Of a stretch of 50,988 nt of DNA, positions 8,283 through 19,051 are shown in pieces (within the stretch, counting starts at the first letter, position 1; each line of letters starts with the position of its first letter). The notes under the pieces are model-generated. The model was not told where the DNA came from. It did not search any database and saw only the letters and a program-made list of their open reading frames with translations. A program made the translations under genes and the position numbers. This DNA is from Armatimonadota bacterium (GTDB lineage: Bacteria > Armatimonadota > Fimbriimonadia > Fimbriimonadales > GBS-DC), in assembly GCA_030550775.1 (NCBI GenBank), contig JAUQOS010000007.1, positions 1-50,988 of the forward strand. Direction: 5' to 3'.

Positions 8283-8875
8283 TGCGACTGCGCTGGATTG
8301 CGGATAGTGTGGGCAATGATGATCGCTTCAGCGATTTCGCGCATGCTTTTGCGTGTGTTCATGCTCTGCTCTTGAATGCGACGGTAGGCTTCGTGCTCGC
8401 GCAGCCCGTAGGTATCCATCAAAATGCCTTTTGCTCGCTCGATAAGCTTGCGTGCTTCCAACTTCTCTTTGAGGTCGTTGACCTGCTGTTCGAGTTCGAG
8501 GGTTTCTTGGTAGCGGGCGAGCGCGACTTCGATAGCGGGGGTCAAATCAGCTTGCTTGAACGGCTTAACAAGGTAGCCATACACGCCTGCCTGCTTGGCG
8601 CGTTGGATGAGGTCGCTGTCACTGTAAGCCGTGAGTAAAATGACGGGGGCAAGCCGTTCCTCGTGCAGGATGCGCGCTGCCTCAATACCGTCCATTTCTG
8701 GCATTTTTACATCCAAGATTGCCAAATCGGGCTTGAGCTGGCGCACGCGCTCGACGGCTTGCCTGCCGTCGCTGGCTTCGCCCACCACGCTCATCCCCAG
8801 CTCTTCCAACATCTGGCGCAAGTCCAGCAAAATAATCGGCTCGTCATCGGCTATTACGATTCGTAATCGGCGCAT
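8279..8875 (-). CDS. Response regulator with ANTAR RNA-binding domain
   Basis: A 198-residue two-domain protein. An N-terminal receiver carries the acidic pocket IADDE, phospho-acceptor Asp in AILDVKMP, Thr/Ser in LLTAYSD and Lys in YLVKPF. A C-terminal ANTAR domain of about 55 residues (LIERAKGILMDTYGLREHEA) follows a short coiled linker. ANTAR proteins bind paired-hairpin RNA leaders and prevent transcription termination after phosphorylation. ATG at 8875 is preceded at 7 nt by GGTGAT, complementary to the 16S 3' end, and is preferred over ATG 8884. No cognate kinase is adjacent, and no ANTAR-type twin hairpin was seen nearby. Confidence 0.85.
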   Translation of the reverse strand: MRRLRIVIADDEPIILLDLRQMLEELGMSVVGEASDGRQAVERVRQLKPDLAILDVKMPEMDGIEAARILHEERLAPVILLTAYSDSDLIQRAKQAGVYGYLVKPFKQADLTPAIEVALARYQETLELEQQVNDLKEKLEARKLIERAKGILMDTYGLREHEAYRRIQEQSMNTRKSMREIAEAIIIAHTIRNPAQSQ

Positions 8876-8897
8876 TTGTCGCATCACCCTTAGAGAA

Positions 8898-8903
8898 AGT
8901 ATA
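8898..8903 (-). promoter_or_regulatory. -10 box TATACT of the ANTAR operon
   Basis: TATACT on the minus strand, 22 nt from the ATG at 8875. The 250-nt gap up to the SRAP gene holds no other recognisable element. Confidence 0.4.
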
Positions 8904-9128
8904 CCATGTGAGGCGGCTAGCACCCCTGCCCGAAGTTGAACAACACGGTGAGAAGGAAGTGCGAGCACAAACACTGCGAACCTTGTAGTGAACTGGCTAA
9001 ACGCTGGCGGCGGACGCGGCTTGGTAACCACCGAGTGGATTGTTTGGTACTGGTCTAGTTATAGCCCTCTCGATGCACAGTTTCCCAACTGAATATGAGC
9101 GTGGGTCATGTGGATTTAGTGTTGTGCG

Positions 9129-11204
<2,076 letters not shown>

Positions 11205-11206
<2 letters not shown>

Positions 11207-11222
11207 GGGGCTACCGCCCCTC
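11205..11222. terminator. Shared hairpin over the eno and amidase stop codons
   Basis: GAGGGGC-TACC-GCCCCTC, a 7-bp stem with a 4-nt loop, includes the last two bases of the eno TGA and the last codons of the convergent amidase gene. There is no T-tract on either strand, so a bidirectional terminator role is only plausible. Confidence 0.4.
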
Positions 11223-12830
11223 CACATGCGCCTTGAGACCGCGCACGATTGCCTCCGCCACGCGCTTTTGGAACGCGGGGTCTACTAGTTTAGCGCGGTC
11301 CTTGGCGTGGTTAATGAAGCCGACCTCAATGAGCACAGCAGGCATTTGGCTGGTGCGCAGCACCGCCAATCCGTTTTGGTAGAGCGTCGTGTCGGAGCGC
11401 ACGCCCCGTGAGGGCAGCCCGCTGACCTTTACGATTTCGTTCAAAATCGCCTGCCCTAAGGCGCGACTGTCGGCATCGTCGCGGTGATAGTAAATCGTGG
11501 TGCCCGAAGCAGAGTTCGGACGCGGATTGGAATCGCAGTGAATACTGATGAAAAAGTGTGCGCCTGCGCTATTGGCGAGGGCAGTGCGCTCGTATAAGCC
11601 CAGCGTTTTGTCTTCCGCACGGGTAAGTATGACGGTTGCCCCCTCGCGCGCCAGCAGCTCGGCGATATGCTTGCTGATTGCCAACACGATGGTTTTCTCT
11701 TCAATCACCGTGTTGCCCTCGCGCCAGCGCGCACCCGCCTGGGTGCCGCCGTGTCCGGGGTCGATCACGATTACTTTTTGGCTGAGTTTACCGCCTGCAT
11801 TGCGGGGCAGGCGCAAGTTCACTGTGAGGCTGGTCGTTCCCGGCAGCACCTGCACACTGAGACTGCGCGCCAGTTCCAGCACAAGGCGCACGAGACCGCC
11901 GTCTTGCGGCACGGCGCGCATCGCACGCACAAACAAGCTGGGGTCATCCACAAGTTGCTCAATCGCTTCGGGTAAGTAGCCGGGCACATCAATCGCCACG
12001 CGCAGTGGGTTTTCCAGAAACTGCACGCGCGGGCGCGCGCCCTCGGGTATCGGAAGGGTCAGTTGCACAGCCCCTTGCGCGTTGCGCCGCAAAGTAGGCA
12101 AGCGGAATGGCTCTGGAAGGGGCGTGCTCGCGGCAGAGGCAGATTCGGGTGAGTTAGCAGGGGTGGTTTCCACTACAGGCGTGAGTGGGGCAAGGGCGAC
12201 TTGCCACTCGTTGTGCACACCGCTGTCGGGGGTTGCGTGGGGCGCGTGGGTTTCGAGCACGATTCGCACAGTATGCGGGTCGTACTGCCCAATCCGAACG
12301 GCACTGATGGTGCCTGATGGCTCTGGTAACGGAATGGGCACTTCGGGTAAGACACAGCCCAGCAAGTCTATGACCAAGCGCGTGGGGTTTTCTAACGCGA
12401 AGGCGCGCCACGCGACGGGCAAACTGGTTTTGAGGTGCAGCAGTGGGAATTCCAAGCGTAATTCGTGCAGGCGCGCGGAGGCACTGAGCGTCTGGGTGGC
12501 TTCATCCCAGCGGGTGTAGCCGCCCAACCGACGCACCAAGTCGCGCAACGGGATACTGAGGTGCTCACGCTTAGCCTCTACAGGCACATACGCGCTGGGT
12601 TGGTCTGCTGGGATGTGGGGCAGGCGTACAGCGTGGGCGTGCACCTCAAGAGTTAGTCCCAGTCGCTCCAGGTGCACAACGGGTAGCCACAGCTCGCGCC
12701 CATCCCACAGGGGTGGTGGACTGAGTTCCAGCGGCGCGCCGCGCCAAACCAGCTTGGCTTCGCGCAAGCCGTCGGCCCAGCCCCACAGCCATGCCAGCCC
12801 CAGCAACACTATCAGCCCGATAACACGCAT
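11211..12830 (-). CDS. N-acetylmuramoyl-L-alanine amidase (Amidase_3) with AMIN domains
   Basis: A 539-residue exported cell-wall hydrolase that cuts the amide bond between MurNAc and the stem peptide. It has an N-terminal signal segment (VIGLIVLLGLAWLWGWADG), a copper-amine-oxidase-N-like region (about 30-110), two AMIN-like beta domains (about 125-210 and 255-345) that target peptidoglycan or the septum, and an Amidase_3 domain (about 350-536). Zinc ligands are His in VIDPGHGG, Glu in EEKTIVLA and His in FISIHCDS; the catalytic Glu is in VLIEVGFI. Its architecture is that of AmiC-type division amidases. A -10 box TATAAT lies 17 nt upstream. It is probably transcribed alone. Confidence 0.9.
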   Translation of the reverse strand: MRVIGLIVLLGLAWLWGWADGLREAKLVWRGAPLELSPPPLWDGRELWLPVVHLERLGLTLEVHAHAVRLPHIPADQPSAYVPVEAKREHLSIPLRDLVRRLGGYTRWDEATQTLSASARLHELRLEFPLLHLKTSLPVAWRAFALENPTRLVIDLLGCVLPEVPIPLPEPSGTISAVRIGQYDPHTVRIVLETHAPHATPDSGVHNEWQVALAPLTPVVETTPANSPESASAASTPLPEPFRLPTLRRNAQGAVQLTLPIPEGARPRVQFLENPLRVAIDVPGYLPEAIEQLVDDPSLFVRAMRAVPQDGGLVRLVLELARSLSVQVLPGTTSLTVNLRLPRNAGGKLSQKVIVIDPGHGGTQAGARWREGNTVIEEKTIVLAISKHIAELLAREGATVILTRAEDKTLGLYERTALANSAGAHFFISIHCDSNPRPNSASGTTIYYHRDDADSRALGQAILNEIVKVSGLPSRGVRSDTTLYQNGLAVLRTSQMPAVLIEVGFINHAKDRAKLVDPAFQKRVAEAIVRGLKAHVEGR

Positions 12831-12847
12831 GTGTTCCCCACGCTAAC

Positions 12848-12853
12848 ATTATA
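12848..12853 (-). promoter_or_regulatory. -10 box TATAAT of the amidase gene
   Basis: TATAAT on the minus strand, 17 nt before the ATG at 12830. Confidence 0.4.
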
Positions 12854-12870
12854 GGCGATTCGCTATCTAT

Positions 12871-12991
12871 TCTGAGATTCCTCGCCTTCGGCTTGGAATG
12901 ACAAGGGTCGGCTACCATTTGTCACCCCGAGCGTAGCGAGGGAGCTCAGCCGTGCCTTGCCCCGGATTCCTAGCCTTCGGCTCGGGACGAC
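12871..12991 (-). repeat. R1 repeat cluster between lpxD and the amidase gene
   Basis: Three related units lie in about 120 bp: an R1 copy in minus orientation (12871-12904), a variant in plus orientation reading GTCACCCCGAGCGTAGCGAG (12921-12946), and a further minus copy GGATTCCTAGCCTTCGGCTC (12964-12991). The alternating orientations can pair into hairpins. Confidence 0.7.
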
Positions 12992-13030
12992 TTGGAGAGC
13001 GGTTCATTCGCAAGTGGTTGACGCCAGGGG

Positions 13031-14053
13031 CTACTCACGACTGCGTTTCTCCAACGCTTCCACGCGCTTGAACAACTCTGGCAGCTTATACAGATGCGCC
13101 AAGATTCGCAGCCACTCCCCGTGCGGGATGGCGGGCGTGCCCCAGTAAACGCCGTTAGCAGGCAGGTTTTTGGCAACTCCGCCTTGCGCTCCTACTACCA
13201 CATTGTCGCCAATATGCACATGGTCTTTGACACCCACCTGCCCCGCCAAGATTACATGCTGCCCTAAGGTCGTGCTGCCCGCGATACCCACTTGCGCCAC
13301 CAGCAAACAGTGCTCGCCTACTTGTACATTATGGGCTACTTGCACGAGGTTGTCTATTTTGGTGCCCTTACCGATGCGTGTTTCGCCCGTAGTAGCGCGA
13401 TCAATCGTGGTGTTGCAGCCGATTTCCACATCATCTTCAATCCGCACGCGCCCAATCTGCGGGATTTTGTGGTGCACGCCTTCATGCTGCACGTAGCCGT
13501 AGCCATCGCCTCCAATCACCGCGCCTGGGTGCACAATCACGCGATTACCAATCTTCACGTGGGGCATTATCACCACATGGGGATAGAGCACGGTGTCATC
13601 GCCGATTTCCACCTCGTCGCCGATATAGCAAAATGGATAGACTTTCACGCGGTGCCCCAGTTTCACGCGCGCGCCAAGCACCACATAGGGCATGAGGCTC
13701 ACCTCATCGCCCAGTTCGCACTCGCTGCCCATCACCACTGTGGGATGAATGCCGGGCGTGGGTGTGGCGAAGGGGCTATAAAGAGCAAGGATTTTCGCCC
13801 ACGCAAGGCGTGGCACAGGGTGCAATAGAAACGATTTGCCTGCGTCGCTGGGCAGATTGAGATTGGGCACGGTGAGGATTGCCGCTGCGGGCGAAGCAAG
13901 TGCCTCGCGGAGGTGTCGCGCATCTTCGGCAAAAGTTAGCCCGCCTGCGGGCACATCGCTAACACCCCCCACCGCGCTGATTTCCAACTCGGCGTCGCCG
14001 CGCACAATACCCTGAACCAGTTCCGCCAATTGGGAAAGTTTGTAGCTCGCCAT
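13031..14053 (-). CDS. lpxD: UDP-3-O-acylglucosamine N-acyltransferase LpxD
   Basis: A 340-residue LpxD, which adds the N-linked hydroxyacyl chain to UDP-3-O-acyl-glucosamine in lipid A synthesis; its presence argues for an outer membrane with lipid A. The N-terminal uridine-binding domain (about 1-95) is followed by a left-handed beta-helix of hexapeptide repeats (about 100-310, such as [19 protein letters not shown]). The catalytic His lies in [12 protein letters not shown], and [13 protein letters not shown] is the usual pantetheine-binding stretch. The C-terminal helix ([19 protein letters not shown]) is typical. A possible -10 TATCAT ends 9 nt from the ATG, inside the 21-nt gap after the kinase gene. 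Confidence 0.92.
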   Translation of the reverse strand: MASYKLSQLAELVQGIVRGDAELEISAVGGVSDVPAGGLTFAEDARHLREALASPAAAILTVPNLNLPSDAGKSFLLHPVPRLAWAKILALYSPFATPTPGIHPTVVMGSECELGDEVSLMPYVVLGARVKLGHRVKVYPFCYIGDEVEIGDDTVLYPHVVIMPHVKIGNRVIVHPGAVIGGDGYGYVQHEGVHHKIPQIGRVRIEDDVEIGCNTTIDRATTGETRIGKGTKIDNLVQVAHNVQVGEHCLLVAQVGIAGSTTLGQHVILAGQVGVKDHVHIGDNVVVGAQGGVAKNLPANGVYWGTPAIPHGEWLRILAHLYKLPELFKRVEALEKRSRE

Positions 14054-14074
14054 CTCGGCGATATGATACCTGCC

Positions 14075-15271
14075 CTACGCTACTTGGGCTTCGGTAGAGG
14101 GTGGCACTGCCTCCGCATCGGTACCCGGCAAAAACACCGAAAAGCGCGTGCCCTTGCCCACCTCGCTGTGCACATAGATTTCGCCCTGATGTTCCTCTAC
14201 AATCTGTTTGGCGATGGACAGTCCTAGCCCCGTACCCTGTTCCTTGCGCGTGTAGAACGGCTCAAAGATTTTGTCCAACTCTTCGGGTGGAATGCCGTGT
14301 CCTGTGTCCTCCACATGCACCCACACGCCCTTTGGTTCGTCGGCGTGCTCAGTAATTACGCGCACGGTGCCTCCGCTGGGCGTGGCTTGCTGGGCGTTGA
14401 TAAGCAGGTTAGTGAACACATGCTGGAGGCGTGGCGCATTGCCCCACACCAGCGGCAAGTCGGGGGCGAGTTGCTTCTCCAGCGCGATGCCGTGTCGCAA
14501 CAACAAGTGCTCTGTGAACAGGAACGCATCGCGCAGCACTTGGTTCACATCCACTGGGGCGCGGGCTTCGGGCTTGGTCGCACGCGCAAAGCGCAACAAA
14601 CTCGCCACGATATCGCGCGAGCGGTGTGCCCCCTGAACCATATTGTCTACCGCCTGCAACACGCGTAGGTACTCTCGGTCGTCCCAGTTGTGCGGGCGAT
14701 TCGAGCGGAGTTTTTCGGCGACCATCTGGGCAAAGCCCACGACAGCCGTCAGCGGATTGTTCAGCTCGTGTGCTACGCCCGCAGCCAAAATACCGATAGC
14801 CGACATCTTTTCCTGTTGGATGAGCGCCTCCGATTTCTGGCGCAACTCCTCATAGGCGCGTTGGAGTTGCTCGAACAGTTCACGGTTGTGCTTGCGCAGG
14901 TTGCGTCGCTCAATGGCACGCGCCACTACGGTGTTCAGCACGGTGATGTCGTCCAGTGGCTTGAGCAGATACTCGAAAATGTTGCCCGCCTTGAATGCCT
15001 GCAGCGCGTTTTCCAGCGAGCCATGCCCCGTAAGCACAATAATCTCCGCTTCGGGTAGGTGCTCGCGCGCTGCCGCAATCACCGCCAATCCGTCCTTGCG
15101 AGGCATGCGCATATCCGTGAGAATGACGGCGTACTCATTCTCACGAATTTTTTCGATTGCTTCCTCGCCGTCGGCGGCGGTGTCAATCTGATAGCCGTCG
15201 CGGCGCAGCTGACGTACATATACATAGCGCAGGTCTTCCTCGTCATCCACGACCAAGATACGCTCCGCCAT
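14075..15271 (-). CDS. Receiver-domain sensor histidine kinase
   Basis: A 398-residue cytoplasmic protein with an N-terminal receiver domain (about 1-125: VVDDEED, phospho-Asp in VILTDMRMP, Lys in YLLKPL), a short coiled coil, a HisKA dimerisation domain with the phospho-acceptor His in GVAHELNNPL, and a HATPase_c domain with N-box NLLINAQQA, G1 DTGHGIP and G2 GTGLGLS. No membrane segment or sensor domain is visible, so the input comes through phosphorylation of the receiver, as in phosphorelays. The ORF track starts at a TTG (15277); ATG at 15271 is preferred. It is 21 nt upstream of lpxD and divergent from flgF. Confidence 0.85.
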   Translation of the reverse strand: MAERILVVDDEEDLRYVYVRQLRRDGYQIDTAADGEEAIEKIRENEYAVILTDMRMPRKDGLAVIAAAREHLPEAEIIVLTGHGSLENALQAFKAGNIFEYLLKPLDDITVLNTVVARAIERRNLRKHNRELFEQLQRAYEELRQKSEALIQQEKMSAIGILAAGVAHELNNPLTAVVGFAQMVAEKLRSNRPHNWDDREYLRVLQAVDNMVQGAHRSRDIVASLLRFARATKPEARAPVDVNQVLRDAFLFTEHLLLRHGIALEKQLAPDLPLVWGNAPRLQHVFTNLLINAQQATPSGGTVRVITEHADEPKGVWVHVEDTGHGIPPEELDKIFEPFYTRKEQGTGLGLSIAKQIVEEHQGEIYVHSEVGKGTRFSVFLPGTDAEAVPPSTEAQVA

Positions 15272-15361
15272 AGCCAATCGCCTGAGGGCAATTATCGGTG
15301 TGCGGGGCGGTGCGGCTTAGGGGCTGGAAAAGTTGCGAGCCGTTGCCGATAATACGCGCCG

Positions 15362-16087
15362 ATGCTACGCGGACTGTATGTGGCAGCCGAAGGAATGGCG
15401 GCCCGACAGAAAGCGCAGGACGCGGTTGCGAACAACTTGGCGAATCTGAACACGACGGGCTTCAAAGCCGACCACCCCGTGTTTGAAGCGGTGTATGAGC
15501 GCGCGCTGTGGCGTGTGCAGGGCGCGCGAGCGACTCCGATTGGCACGCTTTCGGCAGGAGCAATCGTGCGCGAGTTCTACACTGACCTGCGCGCTGGCGC
15601 GCTTGTCTCCACTGGCAACCCGTTAGATGTTGCCATAGACGGGGCGGGCTACTTTGCGGTGCAAACGCCTCAGGGCGTGCGCTACACGCGCAACGGCGCG
15701 TTCCAACTCAACGCGCAGGGCATACTGACCACGCGCGAGGGCTTTCCAGTGCTTGGCGCTAACGGTCAGCCCATCCAAGTGCCGCAAGGGGCAGCCGTGC
15801 AAATCGGTGAGAACGGCAGTGTGTTTGCCAATGGCGCGCCCATCGCGCAGTTGCTTATCGCCGACGGCACGCTGACCAAAGACCCCAATGGCTACTTCGC
15901 AGGCGCAGCACAGCCTATACCGAACCCGCGCGTGGTAGCGGGCGCACTGGAAAGCTCGAATGTGAACCTTGTGCGCGAGATGGTGCGGATGATTGAACTT
16001 ATTCGCGCCTACGAAACCCATCAGAAAGTCATCCACGCGCACGACGAAACCTTGGGCAAGGCAATCAATGAACTGGCAAAAGTGTAG
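15362..16087 (+). CDS. flgF: Flagellar basal-body rod protein, FlgF type
   Basis: A 241-residue flagellar rod/hook family protein. The N-terminal flg_bb_rod motif (MLRGLYVAAEGMAARQKAQD, then NNLANLNTTGFKA) and the C-terminal motif (ALESSNVNLVREMVRMIELI) bracket a central D1 domain. The gene order directly before flgG, the MLRGLY start and the length favour FlgF (proximal rod). It is exported by the flagellar type III system without a cleaved signal. No Shine-Dalgarno is visible; a -10-like GATAAT ends 8 nt from ATG. No other flagellar gene is in the window. Confidence 0.82.
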   Translation: MLRGLYVAAEGMAARQKAQDAVANNLANLNTTGFKADHPVFEAVYERALWRVQGARATPIGTLSAGAIVREFYTDLRAGALVSTGNPLDVAIDGAGYFAVQTPQGVRYTRNGAFQLNAQGILTTREGFPVLGANGQPIQVPQGAAVQIGENGSVFANGAPIAQLLIADGTLTKDPNGYFAGAAQPIPNPRVVAGALESSNVNLVREMVRMIELIRAYETHQKVIHAHDETLGKAINELAKV

Positions 16088-16191
16088 TTTGACTCATCAC
16101 AGCGCCGGCATCCTTGCCGACAAGGACGTCCTCGTCTATGGTAGCCCGTCTTGCTACCCATCGGTTTTGAGCGCGATTTCTCGCCGCGCTC

Positions 16192-16277
16192 GGGGGGGGG
16201 GACAAACCACTCGGCTCCAGCCGATGTCATTCCGAGCCGAAGGCGAGGAATCTCAGAGAGCTAGCAACTTGGGCATG
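16192..16277 (+). repeat. Ten-G tract and R1 repeat between flgF and flgG
   Basis: The 228-nt gap between flgF and flgG contains a run of ten G residues (16192-16201) at the end of a CGCCGCGCTCGG unit, followed by a good R1 copy (16226-16256) with the GCAACTTGGGC extension seen in copy 1. Confidence 0.7.
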
Positions 16278-16315
16278 AGTTAGCAACCTAAGTTAACAAC
16301 AGGAGGTGTACGGCA

Positions 16316-17104
16316 ATGATACGCGCATTGCATACTGCGGCTACTGGAATGGAAGCGCAGCAGTTCAATATTGATGTGATTGCGAACAACTTGGCGAATG
16401 TGAACACAAACGGTTATAAGACGGTGCGCGCTGATTTTGAGGATTTGCTGTACCAAACGCTGCGCCCTGCAGGTGCGACGGCGGCAGGGGGCACGCAGCT
16501 GCCAAGCGGCTTGCAGGTGGGCTTGGGCACGCGCCCGGCCGCTACTTATGGGCTATTTACTACGGGTGCCTTACAGGTGACGGGTAACCCGTTGGATGTG
16601 GCGATTGAGGGCGACGGCTTTTTCAAGGTGCTGCTGCCCGACGGCGCGATTGCCTACACGCGTGATGGCAGCTTCAAGCTGGATGCGCAAGGCAGAGTGG
16701 TGACTTCCAACGGCTATCCGCTGGAGCCTGAGATTATCATTCCGCCCGATGCCGAGCAGATTATGGTGGGACGTGATGGCGTGATTAGCGTGCGGCGCGG
16801 TGGGCAAGACAGCGTGGAAGAAATCGGGCAAATCACGCTGGTGCGCTTTGTGAATCCTGCGGGGCTAACGCGGATAGGTATGAATCTCTATCGCCTTACG
16901 CCTGCTGCAGGCGAACCTATAGAGGGCACGCCAGGCACCAACGGACTCGGTGCGCTTGCGGGTGGCGCGCTGGAAGCCTCGAATGTGCAGATTGTCGACG
17001 AGATGGTGCGCTTGATTATGGCGCAGCGTGCTTATGAGGTCAACTCGCGTGCCATCCAGACCGCCGACGAGATGCTGAGCATTGCTAAAGACCTGAAGCG
17101 GTAG
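16316..17104 (+). CDS. flgG: Flagellar distal rod protein FlgG
   Basis: A 262-residue FlgG, the distal rod subunit of the flagellar basal body. The N-terminal rod motif [20 protein letters not shown] and [13 protein letters not shown], the central [11 protein letters not shown] and [13 protein letters not shown] motifs and the C-terminal [20 protein letters not shown] with [15 protein letters not shown] are all canonical, as is the length. A strong AGGAGGTG lies 7 nt before the ATG. The gap to flgF is occupied by a repeat, yet the pair still reads as one operon. Confidence 0.95.
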   Translation: MIRALHTAATGMEAQQFNIDVIANNLANVNTNGYKTVRADFEDLLYQTLRPAGATAAGGTQLPSGLQVGLGTRPAATYGLFTTGALQVTGNPLDVAIEGDGFFKVLLPDGAIAYTRDGSFKLDAQGRVVTSNGYPLEPEIIIPPDAEQIMVGRDGVISVRRGGQDSVEEIGQITLVRFVNPAGLTRIGMNLYRLTPAAGEPIEGTPGTNGLGALAGGALEASNVQIVDEMVRLIMAQRAYEVNSRAIQTADEMLSIAKDLKR

Positions 17105-17108
17105 CGCA

Positions 17109-17858
17109 TTAGGCGCGTTTGAGCGCATCGCGCACCGCCACCAGGCACGCCTGTAGGTCGGGCAGCGGATCGTCGGGGTTTTCCTCGTACTCCAGGGCGA
17201 GGCAGCCTTTGAACCCTATGCGCTTGAGCGTGCGCAAGAAGCCTACCAAATCCAAGTCGCCCTTGCCCAGCAGGGTGAACTGCGTGCGGTCTTTCACATC
17301 TTTTAGGTGCACGGCGTAAGTGCGCTTACCGAACCGCTGCAGCGCCGCTACGGGGTCTTCGCCTGAACGCAGAAAGTGAGCGGTGTCGATGCATGCACCG
17401 ATCCATTCGGGGCGACCGCGCATCGCCTCCTCCACGCTGCGGATTGTGTCGTAGCGTGTGTTGGGTCCGTGATTGTGGATGGCGATGGGGATGCGGAACT
17501 CCTCGCACAGGCGTGGCAGGTAGGCAAAGCTTTCGGGGGCGGGATCTGCCGTAATCACGGGGATGCCCATCGCTTTTGCAAACTCAAAGATGGTTCGGGC
17601 AGCTTGTTCGTTGCGGTCAAAGCTCACGACGCCGTAAGCCAGCACCTCTATGCCCGACTGCGCCACAGTGCGCTTCATGCTCTCCCACTGCTCGCGCGAG
17701 CTGAAGTAGGGCAAGTGCATCATAAAAGCCTCGATGTACTGCAGCCCCAGCTGGCGCGTGGCGTCCAGCATTTGCGGCAGCGTCATCTTGCGCATCGAAT
17801 AGCTCTGCACGCCCATTTTGAATGGGGCGTACGGGTTAGATGAGTGTGTTCTCTGCAT
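17109..17858 (-). CDS. Xylose isomerase-like TIM-barrel protein
   Basis: A protein of about 249 residues of the sugar phosphate isomerase/epimerase TIM-barrel family. Metal-site motifs are visible as YIEAFMMHLPYF, IAIHNHGP, GACIDTAH, YAVHLKDV and LALEYEENPDDP. The substrate is unknown; it is only distantly related to the protein at 7440. The track starts at a TTG; ATG at 17858 (MQRTHSSNPY) is preferred, though MGVQSYSMRK further in would also fit the domain. About 28 nt upstream on the minus strand an AGGAGG sits in a small hairpin (AGGAG-GCAA-CTCCT), too far to serve this start. Its stop lies 4 nt from that of flgG. Confidence 0.75.
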   Translation of the reverse strand: MQRTHSSNPYAPFKMGVQSYSMRKMTLPQMLDATRQLGLQYIEAFMMHLPYFSSREQWESMKRTVAQSGIEVLAYGVVSFDRNEQAARTIFEFAKAMGIPVITADPAPESFAYLPRLCEEFRIPIAIHNHGPNTRYDTIRSVEEAMRGRPEWIGACIDTAHFLRSGEDPVAALQRFGKRTYAVHLKDVKDRTQFTLLGKGDLDLVGFLRTLKRIGFKGCLALEYEENPDDPLPDLQACLVAVRDALKRA

Positions 17859-17912
17859 AAGACCCAAATTCGCGCTCGAGGAGTTGCCTCCTGCTAGAAC
17901 GGATACGCACTC

Positions 17913-18707
17913 TTAGGCGACCTCTCCATTTCGTGCGGTATTCCCTGGCAAGCGAAATAGGGTGACAGCATTCGCCTCCGTTTGTGCTGAGAGCTGCATT
18001 AGCGAAACATCCCACAAGGCAGCGACTTGTTGGGCAATCAGCGGCAGGTAAGCAGGCTCATTGCGCTTGCCGCGATAGGGATGGGGCGCAAGGTAGGGTG
18101 CGTCGGTTTCCAGCAGCAGGCGCTCGCGAGGCATGGTGCGCACAATTTGGCGCAGCGTTTCAGCGTTTTTGAAAGTCACCACGCCCCCCACCCCCAGATA
18201 GTAGCCCAACTCCAGCCCCCGTTGCGCGTGTTCGGGCATGCCCGAAAAGCAGTGCAGCACGCCGCGCACCGTTGGATACTGGGCTAACACCTCCAGCAGC
18301 TCGTCATACGCCTCGCGGCAGTGGATGACGACGGGGAGCCGCGCCTCTACTGCCAGTTGAAGTTGGGCGTGAAACGCCTCGTACTGCGCCTCACGGGGGG
18401 AAAGGTCGCGGTAGAAGTCTAGCCCAATCTCGCCGATGGCAACGACGCGCGGATGTTGCGCAAGTGTGTGCAGGGTGCGCAGAGACTCTTCAGTACACTG
18501 AGTAGCGTCGTGTGGGTGGATGCCCACTGCTGCATAGAGGGCGTCGGATTGCTCGATGAGTTCTACGGCGCGTTGGCTGCTAGGCAAGTCATAGCCGATG
18601 AGGATGAGCCGCTGCACGCCCGACTGCTGGGCGCGAAACAGCACGCCTTGCCAATCGGCGTACAAGTCCGGATGATTTAGGTGGCAGTGGGTATCCGTCC
18701 AGTGCAT
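17913..18707 (-). CDS. tatD: TatD family metal-dependent deoxyribonuclease
   Basis: A 264-residue TatD-family hydrolase, a TIM-barrel two-metal nuclease acting as a 3'-5' exonuclease on DNA and implicated in RNA turnover and repair. Metal ligands are visible as DTHCHL at the N-terminus, the Glu in AIGEIGLDFYRD, His in VIHCREAYDE, His in VLHCFSG and the Asp in LLLETDAPYLAPHP. Its ATG is only 10 nt downstream of the encoded CCA of tRNA-Ser, on the same strand, with no own promoter or Shine-Dalgarno, so it is probably co-transcribed with the tRNA cluster and gains its 5' end by tRNA 3' processing. Confidence 0.92.
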   Translation of the reverse strand: MHWTDTHCHLNHPDLYADWQGVLFRAQQSGVQRLILIGYDLPSSQRAVELIEQSDALYAAVGIHPHDATQCTEESLRTLHTLAQHPRVVAIGEIGLDFYRDLSPREAQYEAFHAQLQLAVEARLPVVIHCREAYDELLEVLAQYPTVRGVLHCFSGMPEHAQRGLELGYYLGVGGVVTFKNAETLRQIVRTMPRERLLLETDAPYLAPHPYRGKRNEPAYLPLIAQQVAALWDVSLMQLSAQTEANAVTLFRLPGNTARNGEVA

Positions 18708-18715
18708 CGGCGGTC

Positions 18716-18810
<95 letters not shown>

Positions 18811-18817
18811 AAGGGTG

Positions 18818-18894
18818 TGGTGCCCTCGGAGGGATTCGAACCCCCGACGGCCCTCCTTAGGACGGAGGCGCTCTATCCGCTGAGCTACGAGGGC
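18818..18894 (-). tRNA. tRNA-Arg (CCU)
   Basis: Acceptor stem GCCCTCG/CGAGGGC, T8-A9, D stem GCTC/GAGC, anticodon stem CCTCC/GGAGG with loop GTCCTAA (anticodon CCU, codon AGG), discriminator A and an encoded CCA. Confidence 0.93.
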
Positions 18895-18905
18895 ACGAAA
18901 AATTA

Positions 18906-18981
18906 TGGCGCGTCCGGAGGGACTCGAACCCCCGACCTCAAGGTCCGCAACCTTGCGCTCTATCCTCTGAGCTACGGACGC
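18906..18981 (-). tRNA. tRNA-Arg (GCG)
   Basis: Acceptor stem GCGTCCG/CGGACGC, D stem GCTC/GAGC, anticodon stem CAAGG/CCTTG around loop TTGCGGA, giving anticodon GCG (Arg, codons CGC/CGU); discriminator G and encoded CCA. Bacteria nearly always read these codons with ACG edited to ICG by TadA, so an unedited G34 is unusual. First tRNA of the three-tRNA transcript. Confidence 0.9.
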
Positions 18982-18994
18982 GCGTGGCAGTGTG

Positions 18995-19024
18995 ATTATA
19001 CCCTATCCCGCGCGCTAATTGCAA
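18995..19024 (-). promoter_or_regulatory. Promoter of the tRNA-Arg-Arg-Ser-tatD transcript
   Basis: On the minus strand, -35 TTGCAA (19024-19019), 18-nt spacer, -10 TATAAT (19000-18995), 13 nt before the first tRNA. The 18-nt spacing matches the rRNA and small-RNA promoters. Confidence 0.75.
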
Positions 19025-19051
19025 GGGGGTACAATCGGATTTAGGCATGCA

